Positions 32,981-40,593 of a DNA stretch of 64,000 nt are shown here, one piece after another (position 1 is the first letter of the stretch; every line of letters begins with the position of its first letter). Origin of the DNA: Actinomadura craniellae (GTDB lineage: Bacteria > Actinomycetota > Actinomycetes > Streptosporangiales > Streptosporangiaceae); NCBI RefSeq assembly GCF_003289645.1, contig NZ_QLYX01000001.1, positions 620,001 through 684,000 of the forward strand. The letters are read 5' to 3'. The notes below the pieces were generated by a model. The model saw nothing but the letters and a program-made list of their open reading frames with translations, was not told the DNA's origin and ran no database searches. A program made the translations under genes and the position numbers.

Positions 32981-33994
32981 ATGCTGGAGACCTCGGTGCG
33001 GCTGCTGCGCCTGCTGGCGCTGTTCCAGGCGCGGCCAGTCTGGTCCGGCGCGGAACTGGCCGACCGCCTCGCCGTGACCACCCGGACGGTCCGCAACGAC
33101 ATCGAACGGTTGCGCATCCTGGGCTACCAGGTGGATTCGACGACCGGCACGGCCGGGGGTTACCGGCTGGGCGCCGGCGCCGCCCTGCCGCCGCTGCTCC
33201 TCGACGACGAGGAGGCGGTCGCGGTGGCCGTCGGTCTGCGCGCCGCCGCCGGCGGCACCGTCACCGGGATCGAGGAGGTCTCGCTGCGCGCGCTGACCAA
33301 GCTCCAGCAGATGCTGCCGTCCCGACTGCGCCACCGCATCGGCGCGCTGGAGACGGCCATGCTCCCGGTGGCCGGCCGGGGCCCCACCGTGGACGCCGGG
33401 ACCCTGACCGCGATCGCCGCCGCCATCCGCGACCGCGAGCGCCTGCGGTTCGACTACACCGGCCACGACGGGACGGCCGGCGCCCGCGTCGCCGAACCGC
33501 ACCGGCTGGTCTTCACCGGGCGCCGCTGGTACCTGCTGGCCTGGGACGACGACCGCGCCGACTGGCGGACCTTCCGCGCCGACCGGATCCGCCCGCGCAC
33601 CCCGAATGGGCCGCGCTTCACCCCCCGGGAACCTCCCGGCGGCGACGCCGTCGCGCACGTCCTGCGCGGCACGGGCTCGACGGCCTGGAGGTACCGGGCG
33701 CGGGTGCGGCTGCACGCGCCCGCCGGGCAGGTCGCCGACCGGCTCGCCCCGGCGGCGGGACTGCTGCACGACGACGGCGAGCACGGCTGCGTCCTGGAGA
33801 CCGGCGGCGACTCCCTCCCCAACCTGGTGGCCTTCCTGAGCAGCCTCGACGTCGCGTTCACCGTCATCGAGCCGCCCGAACTGCGCGACCTCCTGAACAC
33901 CCTCGCCGACCGCTACAGGGCCGCGGCGGGCGGCGCGCCCGCCGGCGGGGAGCGCGCGCCCGGCTGTCAGTCGCGGCTGAAGAGCAGCCCGTAG
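32981..33994 (+). CDS. WYL-domain transcriptional regulator
   Basis: A 337-residue regulator. The N-terminal HTH_11 winged helix is residues 1-60 (MLETSVRLLRLLALFQ, then LAVTTRTVRNDIERLRILGY). The WYL domain starts near residue 140, with RLRFDYTGHDG and the name-giving RWYLLAWDDDRADWRTFR. A C-terminal WCX-like region follows. WYL domains bind ligands such as nucleic acid fragments or small molecules. It is divergent from the VOC gene and the palindrome between them is the probable operator. The last 28 bases overlap the convergent SUKH-like gene. Confidence 0.93.
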   Translation: MLETSVRLLRLLALFQARPVWSGAELADRLAVTTRTVRNDIERLRILGYQVDSTTGTAGGYRLGAGAALPPLLLDDEEAVAVAVGLRAAAGGTVTGIEEVSLRALTKLQQMLPSRLRHRIGALETAMLPVAGRGPTVDAGTLTAIAAAIRDRERLRFDYTGHDGTAGARVAEPHRLVFTGRRWYLLAWDDDRADWRTFRADRIRPRTPNGPRFTPREPPGGDAVAHVLRGTGSTAWRYRARVRLHAPAGQVADRLAPAAGLLHDDGEHGCVLETGGDSLPNLVAFLSSLDVAFTVIEPPELRDLLNTLADRYRAAAGGAPAGGERAPGCQSRLKSSP

Positions 33995-34497
33995 GGCAGG
34001 CCGTGCTCCACCGAGGCCGGCACGAAGTCGGGCGCGGTGCGCTCGGCCGCGGCCCGTAGTCGGGCCAGCGCGTCGGCGGCCGGCGGGGGCGTGAGGCCGA
34101 GGGCGGACAGGAGGCGGTCGCGGCTTTCGTCGAAGTCGGGCTGGTCGTCGAGCATGTCGGCCTCGAGTTCCTCGACGGGGAAGCCCAAGCCCAGGTCCTG
34201 CCAGTAGGGGAAGGCGGCGATCAGAGTGATCGCCTCGGTGAGGTCCTCGCCGATCAGGGACGCCTGACCTTCGGAGTCGGCGTACAGCACCGGCCGCCGG
34301 GTGCCCGGCTCGCCGCACAGGAAGTAGGTGCCTCCCGCGGCGCAGCCGGCGATCGGGTGCAGCGGCATCCCGGTGGGCAGGCGGAGCTCCTCCACGGGGT
34401 CGCGGCGGGTGACGTCGAAGTCGCCGGGCCAGTTCAGCAGGTCGGCCAGGGCCGGCTCGGTCTCGATCCGGCGGAGCAGGTCATCGGGGGCGGTCAT
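33967..34497 (-). CDS. SUKH/SMI1-like hypothetical protein
   Basis: A 176-residue soluble acidic protein. It contains LHPIAGCAAGGTYFLCG followed by RPVLYADSEGQASLIGEDLTEAITLI, a pattern like the GGxxY...YxdSEG core of SMI1/KNR4 (SUKH) proteins. A short PYWQDLG motif follows. SUKH proteins are often immunity proteins against polymorphic toxins, but many isolated copies have other roles. No toxin gene adjoins it. ATG 34497 lacks a clear ribosome site. It overlaps the WYL gene end by 28 bases. Family placement is moderate. Confidence 0.6.
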   Translation of the reverse strand: MTAPDDLLRRIETEPALADLLNWPGDFDVTRRDPVEELRLPTGMPLHPIAGCAAGGTYFLCGEPGTRRPVLYADSEGQASLIGEDLTEAITLIAAFPYWQDLGLGFPVEELEADMLDDQPDFDESRDRLLSALGLTPPPAADALARLRAAAERTAPDFVPASVEHGLPYGLLFSRD

Positions 34498-34816
34498 GAA
34501 CGGGAACGTAGCAGCCTGCCCGGACAGCGCCGGAGGGAGCGCCGTCGCGGGGTCCCGTCCGGTGACCATGCCGATGCGCCGCTTTCGATCTGTCTTATTT
34601 TTACGGCTTTTTCCGGCAGGTAAGAATGTGATCGAGGGTAATTGTCGCGAAATTTGCATGTGAGGGGCCTCCCACCACGTTCTGGAAACCCTTCGGTGTT
34701 CGACAATGTCGGCACGTATTCCCTGACCGGGAAGGTACAACGCCCGGCTTCTCCGTCGTGGCCGCGAGCGGGTCCGCCGGCCCCGCACGCCCGCGGCACC
34801 CACCGAAGGAGGAAAC
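34498..34816. other. Non-coding region before the glycerol-channel gene
   Basis: This 319-base stretch holds no supported gene. It includes an unusually AT-rich patch at about 34580-34660, in contrast to the surrounding GC-rich DNA, and probably contains promoters for the SUKH-like gene (leftward) and the channel gene (rightward). I see no clear paired -35/-10 or riboswitch-like fold. Confidence 0.5.
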
Positions 34817-35623
34817 GTGGCAGAGCGATGGACGACCTCGAGGACGACCGCGGAACTCGCCGCCGAGTTCGCCGGCACGATGATCCTGATCCTGTTCGGG
34901 GTGGGGGTCGTGGCGCAGGTGGTGGCCGGCGGGCTCGGGGACCACGACAGCATCGCCTGGGCATGGGGCCTGGGCGTCACCCTGGGGGTCTACACGGCCG
35001 CCCGGATCAGCGGCGCGCACCTCAACCCGGCCGTGACGGTGGCGCTGGCCGCCTTCAAGGGCTTCCCCTGGCGCAAGGTCCTGCCCTACGCGCTGGCGCA
35101 GACCGCCGGGGCGTTCGCGGCGGCGCTGATCGTGCGGTGGAACTACACCGAGGTGCTGGCCAAGGCCGACCCCGGCCACACCATCAAAACCCAGGGAGTC
35201 TTCTCGACCCTGCCGGGCAACGGCGTCCTGCCCGTCTCCACCTGGGGCGCGCTGCGCGACCAGATCATCGGCACCGCGATCCTGCTCTTCCTCATCCTGG
35301 TCCTGACCGACCTGCGCGGCACCCCGCCGCTGGCCAACCTCGCCCCGTTCGTCATCGGGCTGGTCGTGGTGGCGATCGGGATGGCCTGGGGCACCGACGC
35401 CGGCTACGCGATCAACCCCGCCCGCGACTTCGGCCCCCGGCTGGCCTCGTTCCTCACCGGCTACGGCGGCGCGTGGCGGGACCAGTACGGCGCCCTGTAC
35501 TTCTGGGTCCCGATCATCGGCCCGCTGCTCGGCGGCCTGCTCGGCGCGGCCCTCTACCAAACGCTCGTCGGCCGCTTCCTGCCGCAGGAGGAACCCCCGC
35601 CTCCCGGCCGCGAGCCCTCCTGA
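34817..35623 (+). CDS. Aquaglyceroporin, MIP family (GlpF-like)
   Basis: A 268-residue channel with six membrane helices and two half-helices. The NPA motifs are GAHLNPAVT and YAINPARDFGPR. The Asp after the second NPAR marks glycerol facilitators rather than pure water channels. The long outer loop (PGHTIKTQGVFSTLPGNGVLP) is also GlpF-like. GTG 34817 sits behind a strong AAGGAGG site. No glycerol kinase or dehydrogenase gene adjoins it, so it is transcribed alone. A 12-base hairpin follows its stop. Confidence 0.93.
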   Translation: MAERWTTSRTTAELAAEFAGTMILILFGVGVVAQVVAGGLGDHDSIAWAWGLGVTLGVYTAARISGAHLNPAVTVALAAFKGFPWRKVLPYALAQTAGAFAAALIVRWNYTEVLAKADPGHTIKTQGVFSTLPGNGVLPVSTWGALRDQIIGTAILLFLILVLTDLRGTPPLANLAPFVIGLVVVAIGMAWGTDAGYAINPARDFGPRLASFLTGYGGAWRDQYGALYFWVPIIGPLLGGLLGAALYQTLVGRFLPQEEPPPPGREPS

Positions 35624-35629
35624 CTCCGG

Positions 35630-35663
35630 GCGTCCCCGGCGGTCGGGCGGTCGCCGGGGACGC
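35630..35663 (+). terminator. Hairpin terminator after channel gene
   Basis: Perfect 12-base arms GCGTCCCCGGCG (35630-35641) and CGCCGGGGACGC (35652-35663) enclose a ten-base loop. It lies between the channel gene and the convergent DUF397 gene. Confidence 0.8.
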
Positions 35664-35683
35664 GCGATGACGGGCGGCCTGTG

Positions 35684-35872
35684 TCAGTTCTGGTAGAGGG
35701 CGCGGATGAAGGCGGCCCATTCGGAGGGGGAGAATTCCAGGATGGGGCTGGTGTCTCCGGCCTTGGAGTCACGGACACCGATGGTGCCCCGGTTGCTGCG
35801 GGCGAGTTCGACACAGGAGCCGTTCGGTTCGCTGCGACTTGATTTGCGCCAGAGGGTGTATTGCGTGGTCAT
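35684..35872 (-). CDS. DUF397 protein, copy 1
   Basis: A 62-residue DUF397 protein: WRKSSRSEPNGSCVELA, then GVRDSKAGDTSPILEF and a final SEWAAFIRAL helix. DUF397 proteins are small partners of XRE-DUF5753 regulators and in whiJ-like systems antagonise or tune them. It is about 73% identical (45/62 by my count) to the copy at 35936-36124, and the flanking DNA (CCTGTGTCAGT at the end of each) is also shared, so the pair is a recent tandem duplication. The start is ATG 35872; an upstream in-frame GTG at 35890 would add six residues. Confidence 0.85.
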   Translation of the reverse strand: MTTQYTLWRKSSRSEPNGSCVELARSNRGTIGVRDSKAGDTSPILEFSPSEWAAFIRALYQN

Positions 35873-35935
35873 GGCTTGTCCTGTTTCCACGTGACGATCC
35901 GGTTGGCGGGGACGCGCGGCGATGGGTGGCCTGTG

Positions 35936-36124
35936 TCAGTCCTGGCGGAGGGCGTGGACGAAGGCGGCCCAGTCGGAGCAGGAGAATTCCAGGATCGGGC
36001 CGGTGTCTCCGGCCTTGGAGTCGCGGACGCCGATGGTTCCCCTGCTGCTGAGAGCTAGTTCGACGCAGTGGTCGTTGGGGTCGCTGTGATGTGATTTGCG
36101 CCAGGAGGAGTATTGCGCGGTCAT
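35936..36124 (-). CDS. DUF397 protein, copy 2
   Basis: A 62-residue DUF397 protein, WRKSHHSDPNDHCVELA then GVRDSKAGDTGPILEF and SDWAAFVHAL. Its ATG overlaps the stop of the XRE-DUF5753 gene (ATGA), the standard arrangement for this regulator/partner pair. Compared with copy 1 it has His-rich SHH/DH positions in the first half, so the two copies may recognise different partners. Genetic logic: regulator, then two partner genes, with an ATP-binding protein divergent from them. Confidence 0.87.
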   Translation of the reverse strand: MTAQYSSWRKSHHSDPNDHCVELALSSRGTIGVRDSKAGDTGPILEFSCSDWAAFVHALRQD

Positions 36125-36999
36125 GTAGGTCCTGTTCGGCTAGTAGTTCGCTCGGAGACCTCGGCCATCAAGGCCAGGCTGTCTTCGGAAGACAGTGCGG
36201 CCCGCCTGAGAGATTCGTACCTACGTGTATACCGCTGAACTTCATCCGGTTCCGTGTGAACGTTGTCTGTAGAGATGGTGCTTACGGCAGCCATCGGTGG
36301 GTCGTCTGGGTCAGGGAAGGTGTAGAGGGTGAACGTCGACCTCGGTAGCACCGTGTCAAGGCGCGCATCAACAGGCAGGACGCGTACGGTGAGCCCCGGG
36401 TGCTCAGGCACTGTCTTGACCATGTGATGGAGTTGGGCCGCCATGATCTCAGGCGGAACGTTAAGACGTCGTATGACGACTTCGTCCAGAACGATTTCAT
36501 AGACAGGGCCGTCCGGGTGAAGGATGGCGCGCTGCCGTTGCAAACGAGCCGCTGTCATCTTCTCGGGCTTGAAATCGAGATTGCCCTCAGAGGCTCTGGT
36601 CAGATCGATCAGTGCCGCGATGAACTCAGGCAGTTGCAGTACGCCCGGGATGGCCGTTTGGTTGTACTCGCAGATGGTGGCCGCGCCGGACTCGATGTCG
36701 GCGTACATGCGTTGGCGGGCTCCCATGGCATCGCCGAAGGAGTCCCACCAGCCGCGCTCGGCAGCGTCGCAGGCGATACGGACGGTTCGGTTCCATTGCT
36801 CGCCGGTGATCTCAAGGGCGTCCATGATCTTGATGACCTCGGAGACGTCCGGCCGAACCTGCCCGGTCTCCAGCCTGCTGATCTTCATGCGCGAGTAGTG
36901 GATGAGCTTGGCGAGCTGGTCGGCGGTCAGGCCGCGCTCCTCGCGGATGGCCCGCAGTTCGATTCCCAGCCGCCTGCGGCGGACGAAAGGACTGGTCAT
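36121..36999 (-). CDS. XRE-family regulator with DUF5753 domain (WhiJ-like)
   Basis: A 292-residue regulator. The N-terminal HTH (residues 8-65) reads LGIELRAIREERGLTADQLAKLIHYSRMKISRLETGQ. The DUF5753 domain (about 95-275) contains AATICEYNQTAIPGVLQLPEF, the conserved E-x-N-x2-PGLLQT-like motif, and ends with YESLRRAALSSEDSLALM. Start ATG 36999 has GGAGG upstream. The gene is distinctly lower in GC than its neighbours. It forms an operon with two DUF397 genes and lies back-to-back with an ATP-binding gene, the arrangement of the Streptomyces whiJ family that influences development and antibiotic production. Direct function here is inference. Confidence 0.9.
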   Translation of the reverse strand: MTSPFVRRRRLGIELRAIREERGLTADQLAKLIHYSRMKISRLETGQVRPDVSEVIKIMDALEITGEQWNRTVRIACDAAERGWWDSFGDAMGARQRMYADIESGAATICEYNQTAIPGVLQLPEFIAALIDLTRASEGNLDFKPEKMTAARLQRQRAILHPDGPVYEIVLDEVVIRRLNVPPEIMAAQLHHMVKTVPEHPGLTVRVLPVDARLDTVLPRSTFTLYTFPDPDDPPMAAVSTISTDNVHTEPDEVQRYTRRYESLRRAALSSEDSLALMAEVSERTTSRTGPT

Positions 37000-37453
37000 T
37001 CTCGACCTCCGGTTCGGGGGGAGCACCACCGCCGCGCCTGCTTTGGCGTGGCTACGGTGCGTATGCGCTGAGAACCTTGTGTCACGGAGTGTGCGGGAGC
37101 AAGCGGATGGCCAGGTTGGGCCACTATCCGTTCCGACTTGACAACCTAGAGTGTTCGGTCGGGTGCGAGTCCGGTTGTGAAAGCTGCGATGAGCTGGGAA
37201 AACGTCGATTCTGGCCAGCTCGTTGTGGCGCCCGCGCCCGGCGTTCGCCCGCTCATCGGAGGAGCGCCGGGCCCGCGTGCGCACGCGGGATGCGCTCACC
37301 GGGTGGGTGAGCACCGGGGCCGCGCGTGCCGATCCATGGCCGAGGCGCTGTTCGGCCACCGTTTCGCCACCCCACGCCGGCACTGGCTGTGACTATTTCG
37401 GTGACTCGGCACTGACCGAGATCGATCCATCACTCGAACCCAGAGGTGCCCCC
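37000..37453. other. Divergent intergenic region of whiJ-like locus
   Basis: A 454-base stretch between the leftward XRE gene and the rightward ATP-binding gene. Open frames here lack coding character or ribosome sites. It should contain both promoters. I see no strong palindrome that would be the binding site of the regulator. Confidence 0.5.
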
Positions 37454-37903
37454 ATGTCCCTGGTCACTCTCCTCGCGGCGGACCCCGCCGCCGCGCAGCG
37501 CTGGCGCCGCACGTTCCCCGGCGAGCCCGAGCAGGCGGCGGCCGCCCGCCGCTTCGCCGCCGCGCTGCTGCCGGACTGCCCGTTCCTCGACGACGTCCTG
37601 CTGGCCACCGGCGAGATGGTCGGCAACGCGCTGCGGCACACGAAGTCAGGACGGTCCGGCGGCCGTTTTGCCGTGGAGATCCGCCGCACCGGCGACCTGA
37701 TCGCCGTCGCGGTCACCGACGAGGGTGGCCCGACCGAACCGGCAACCCCCGACGCCGACCCGCTCGCCGAGTCGGGGCGCGGGCTGCGCACCGTGTCCGC
37801 CTGCACCACCGGGTGGGGTTGGTTCGGCAACGAGACGGGCCGCACCGTCACCGCCGTGTTCGCCTCCGGCGGCCCGTGCGGGGAGGCCGTGCGCGCCCTC
37901 TGA
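37454..37903 (+). CDS. ATP-binding protein, anti-sigma-kinase-like (HATPase_c_2)
   Basis: A 149-residue GHKL ATPase domain protein. The N box is LLATGEMVGNALRHTKSG, the G1 box VTDEGGP, and the G2 box ESGRGLRTVSACTTGWGW. It lacks membrane or dimerisation domains, like SpoIIAB/RsbW-type kinases and the orphan ATP-binding proteins found in whiJ-like clusters. It lies divergent from the XRE-DUF5753 gene. ATG 37454 has AGAGG eight bases upstream. Whether it phosphorylates an anti-anti-sigma factor cannot be seen here, because no such gene is near. Confidence 0.88.
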   Translation: MSLVTLLAADPAAAQRWRRTFPGEPEQAAAARRFAAALLPDCPFLDDVLLATGEMVGNALRHTKSGRSGGRFAVEIRRTGDLIAVAVTDEGGPTEPATPDADPLAESGRGLRTVSACTTGWGWFGNETGRTVTAVFASGGPCGEAVRAL

Positions 37904-37937
37904 GGGGACCGGCATCGGCAAGGGGCCGGCCGGTGAG

Positions 37938-37979
37938 GGGCGCGGATGACGGGCCGGAGCAGGTGCCGGATCCGCGCCC
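37938..37979. terminator. Hairpin between convergent genes
   Basis: Ten-base perfect arms GGGCGCGGAT (37938-37947) and ATCCGCGCCC (37970-37979) around a 22-base loop, 35 bases after the ATP-binding gene and before the end of the convergent XRE-cupin gene. Confidence 0.6.
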
Positions 37980-38117
37980 GGTCATGTCGTGGGCGAGGTG
38001 ATGACGCTGACCCGGTACGGTACGGTCGCGCGGCACCCGGCCCCGATGACGATCGATTTCGCTGGGTGGGCGGCTTCGGCCCGTCCCGGGTCCGGTCCCG
38101 ACCGAGCGGCCCGCGGC

Positions 38118-38675
38118 CTAGTGGTGGACGTGCGCGCGCTGGCCCTCGCGGTCGAAGATCATGATGAGTTCGGCGGGTTCGTGCAGGGCGCTGAACGAGT
38201 GCGGGGTCATGGTCGAGAACTCGGCCGCCTCGCCGGTATCGACGTCGATCTCCCGGTCGCCGAGCCACAGCCGGACCCGGCCTTCGAGCACGACGAACCA
38301 GTCGTGGCCCGGGTGGACCCGCTGGGCGGGCTTGCCCGTGGAGGGTTCGAGCCGGACCTTGACCGCGATCGTGCGCCCGTCGGGCCGGCTCAGGGGCCAG
38401 GTGGTGCGGGTGCCGGAGCTGTGCGGCGCCGGGCGGATGACCACGTCCTCGTCGCCGGGGACCTCGAAGAGCGCGTCGAGGCCCACCTGGAGCGCGTTGG
38501 CCAGGGGTACCAGCACGTCGAGGCTGAGCGTCCGCTTGCCGGTCTCGACCCGGCTGATGGTGGACGGGCTGAGGTTCGTGCGCTCGGCCAGCTCCTCCAG
38601 TGAGTAGCCCAGCGTGGTGCGCAGGCTGCGCAGCCGCGAGCGGGCCAGTTCCTCGATGCCGGAAGCGCTCCTCAT
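38118..38675 (-). CDS. XRE-cupin transcriptional regulator
   Basis: A 185-residue regulator with an N-terminal HTH (residues 8-65: LRSLRTTLGYSLEELAERTNLSPSTISRVETGKR) and a C-terminal cupin (about 100-180: VRLEPSTGKPAQRVHPGHDWFVVLEGRVRLWLGDREI, then HSFSALHEP). The His positions suggest a metal or small-ligand site. ATG 38675 is directly preceded by GGGAGG, too close to act as a ribosome site, so the start or mode of initiation is uncertain. It is divergent from the FAD-oxidoreductase/methyltransferase gene, with two palindromes between them, and probably represses it. Confidence 0.9.
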   Translation of the reverse strand: MRSASGIEELARSRLRSLRTTLGYSLEELAERTNLSPSTISRVETGKRTLSLDVLVPLANALQVGLDALFEVPGDEDVVIRPAPHSSGTRTTWPLSRPDGRTIAVKVRLEPSTGKPAQRVHPGHDWFVVLEGRVRLWLGDREIDVDTGEAAEFSTMTPHSFSALHEPAELIMIFDREGQRAHVHH

Positions 38676-38704
38676 CCTCCCATCTTCGGCCCTTTTTGCA
38701 GTTT

Positions 38705-38722
38705 CCGCAAGGTACCTTTCGG
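38705..38722. promoter_or_regulatory. Operator-like palindrome 1, XRE-cupin/oxidoreductase
   Basis: CCGCAAGGTACCTTTCGG is an 18-base palindrome centred on GGTACC with one mismatched pair. It is placed between the divergent starts at 38675 and 38753. Confidence 0.55.
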
Positions 38723-38724
38723 TT

Positions 38725-38739
38725 TGCACCAGGGGTGCA
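38725..38739. promoter_or_regulatory. Operator-like palindrome 2, with adjacent -10
   Basis: TGCACC and GGTGCA flank AGG. The next bases, TACCGT (38740-38745), lie seven bases before ATG 38753 and look like the -10 of a leaderless transcript, so a repressor here would block the promoter. Confidence 0.5.
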
Positions 38740-38752
38740 TACCGTCGGCGGC

Positions 38753-40378
38753 ATGACGAACGAGACCGCGCACCGCACCGTCGAACGGCACTGCGACGTC
38801 GCAGTGATCGGCGGATCCGCGGCGGGACTGGCCGCCGCCCTGCAACTCGCCCGCCAGCGGAGGTCGGTCATCGTGATCGACGACGGCACGCCGCGCAACG
38901 CTCCCGCCGCGCACATGCACGGCTATCTCGGCCGCGAGGGCGCGGCGCCCGCGGAGCTGACGACGATCGGGCGTGATGAGGTCCGCGGCTACGGAGGGGA
39001 GGTCCTGCTCGGCCGGGTCCTCGCCGTCCGGCGCGGTGACGACGGCCGGTTCCGCGTGGAGCTCACCGGCGGGCACCACCTGATCGCCCGTCGCGTGCTT
39101 GCCGCCACGGGCCTCGCCGACGAGCTGCCCGCCATCGACGGGCTGGCCGAGCAGTGGGGGCGCGCGGTGATCCACTGCCCGTTCTGCCACGGTTTCGAGG
39201 TGCGTGACCAGCGGGTGGTGCAGATCGTCACCCATCCGATGGGGCTGCACCCGACCCCACTGTTCCGGCACCTGACCGGCCACCTCACGGTCGTGCTGCA
39301 CGACGGCCAGGGCGTGGACGACACCATCGTCGAGAAGCTGAGCGCCGAGGTGCCCGTCATCCGGGACACGGTCCGGCGAGTCGTGACAGCGCCCGACGGC
39401 CGGCTGGTCGGCGTCGAGCTGGCCGGCGGGACCACGGTCGAGGCCGACGCCGTGGTCGTGGGCCCGCGCTTCCATGCCCGGGCCGAGATGCTCGCCGCCG
39501 CCGGTGTCACCACCACGCCCCACCCGTCCGGACTCGGGGATGCGGTCGAGGTCGACCAGACGGGCCGGACCGCCGTGCCGGGGATCTTCGCCGCCGGCAA
39601 CCTGACCGACCCGGGCATGCAGGTCCTGCACGCCGCCGCCCATGGCAGCCGGGTCGGCGCCATGATCTCCTTCGACCTGGCCGACGACGACCTTGCTGCG
39701 GGCACCCGGACGTCCGGCGAGCGGACCGACTGGGAACACCGCTACGGCGCCACCGGGTCGATGTGGAGCGGCAACCCCAATGGCACCCTGGTGGGCCAGG
39801 TCAGCGGCCTGGTTCCCGGCCAGGCCCTCGACGTCGGTGCCGGCGAGGGAGCCGACGCGCTCTGGCTGGCCGAGCAGGGCTGGGACGTCACCGCCTCCGA
39901 CATCTCCGGCAACGCCCTCGCCCGCCTCGCGGCGGAGGCCGACCGCCGGGGGCTCGACATCCGCTGCCTGCGCGGCGACGCCAACGACCCCGACGCCTTC
40001 GGTACCGGGACGTTCGACCTCGTGTCGTTGCAGTACGGCTCCTTCCACCGCAGCCCCGACCGACGCGGCCTGCGCAACCTCCTCAACGCCGTCGCTCCCG
40101 GGGGCACGCTCCTCGTCGTCGGCCACGACCTCACCCCACTGCGCGATCCGGTCGACGTGAGCAGCCAGACCCGGATCTTCGATCCCGACGCCTACGTGGG
40201 GGTCGACGAGATCGCCGCCGCCCTCGACGATGCCTCCACCTGGCACGTTGAACTCCATGAGACCCGCCCCCGTCCCCCAGGCGCGGCCAGCACCCACCAC
40301 GTTGCCGACGTGGTGCTACGAGCGCGCCGCACACCCGCACCACCACCCGCCACCCACGCTTCGCAGGCCGACCGGTAA
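38753..40378 (+). CDS. Fused thioredoxin-reductase-like FAD oxidoreductase and SAM methyltransferase
   Basis: A 541-residue two-domain protein. Residues 1-310 resemble thioredoxin reductase: CDVAVIGGSAAGLAAALQLARQ binds FAD, HCPFCHGFEVRD holds a CxxC at the redox-active position, and VPGIFAAGNLTDPGMQVL is the second FAD motif. Residues 325-525 form a class I methyltransferase: ALDVGAGEGADALWLAEQGWDVTASDIS binds SAM, with FDLVSLQYGSFH and APGGTLLVVGHDL after it. Such fusions are known in actinomycetes but their reaction is not established to my knowledge. Homologues of the second domain include tellurite/thiopurine-type methyltransferases, so chalcogen or thiol detoxification is possible. The XRE-cupin neighbour likely controls it. 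Confidence 0.9.
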   Translation: MTNETAHRTVERHCDVAVIGGSAAGLAAALQLARQRRSVIVIDDGTPRNAPAAHMHGYLGREGAAPAELTTIGRDEVRGYGGEVLLGRVLAVRRGDDGRFRVELTGGHHLIARRVLAATGLADELPAIDGLAEQWGRAVIHCPFCHGFEVRDQRVVQIVTHPMGLHPTPLFRHLTGHLTVVLHDGQGVDDTIVEKLSAEVPVIRDTVRRVVTAPDGRLVGVELAGGTTVEADAVVVGPRFHARAEMLAAAGVTTTPHPSGLGDAVEVDQTGRTAVPGIFAAGNLTDPGMQVLHAAAHGSRVGAMISFDLADDDLAAGTRTSGERTDWEHRYGATGSMWSGNPNGTLVGQVSGLVPGQALDVGAGEGADALWLAEQGWDVTASDISGNALARLAAEADRRGLDIRCLRGDANDPDAFGTGTFDLVSLQYGSFHRSPDRRGLRNLLNAVAPGGTLLVVGHDLTPLRDPVDVSSQTRIFDPDAYVGVDEIAAALDDASTWHVELHETRPRPPGAASTHHVADVVLRARRTPAPPPATHASQADR

Positions 40379-40428
40379 CGCCCCACCACCATGCCGAAGA
40401 CGGCGCGGAACAGCACGCGGCCGGACCC

Positions 40429-40578
40429 CGCGACAGGTCGCCCGCCAGGCAGATCGCCGGCCAGAACCGCGAATGCCTCGCGGCGGGAGAAGGCTGGACC
40501 GGCACCCGGTTCGTGTTCGCCGCACCCACCGGCCACCCCGGCGAACCCAACCACGTCACCGACCAGTTCGAACGGTGA
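40429..40578 (+). pseudogene. Relic of a tyrosine-recombinase (phage integrase) gene
   Basis: One frame reads RQIAGQNRECLAAGEGWTG, then TRFVFAAPTGHPGEPNHVTDQFER, then a stop. This matches the integrase stretch normally written RQ...W...glVFtt..GtPidprN..r.F, just before the catalytic R-H-R-H-Y box. No catalytic box follows and there is no start, so it is a short decayed fragment. It lies in the gap between the oxidoreductase fusion and the anti-sigma gene and marks a former mobile element. No att repeats were found around it. Confidence 0.55.
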
Positions 40579-40593
40579 TGCAGCCGCGCCGCT

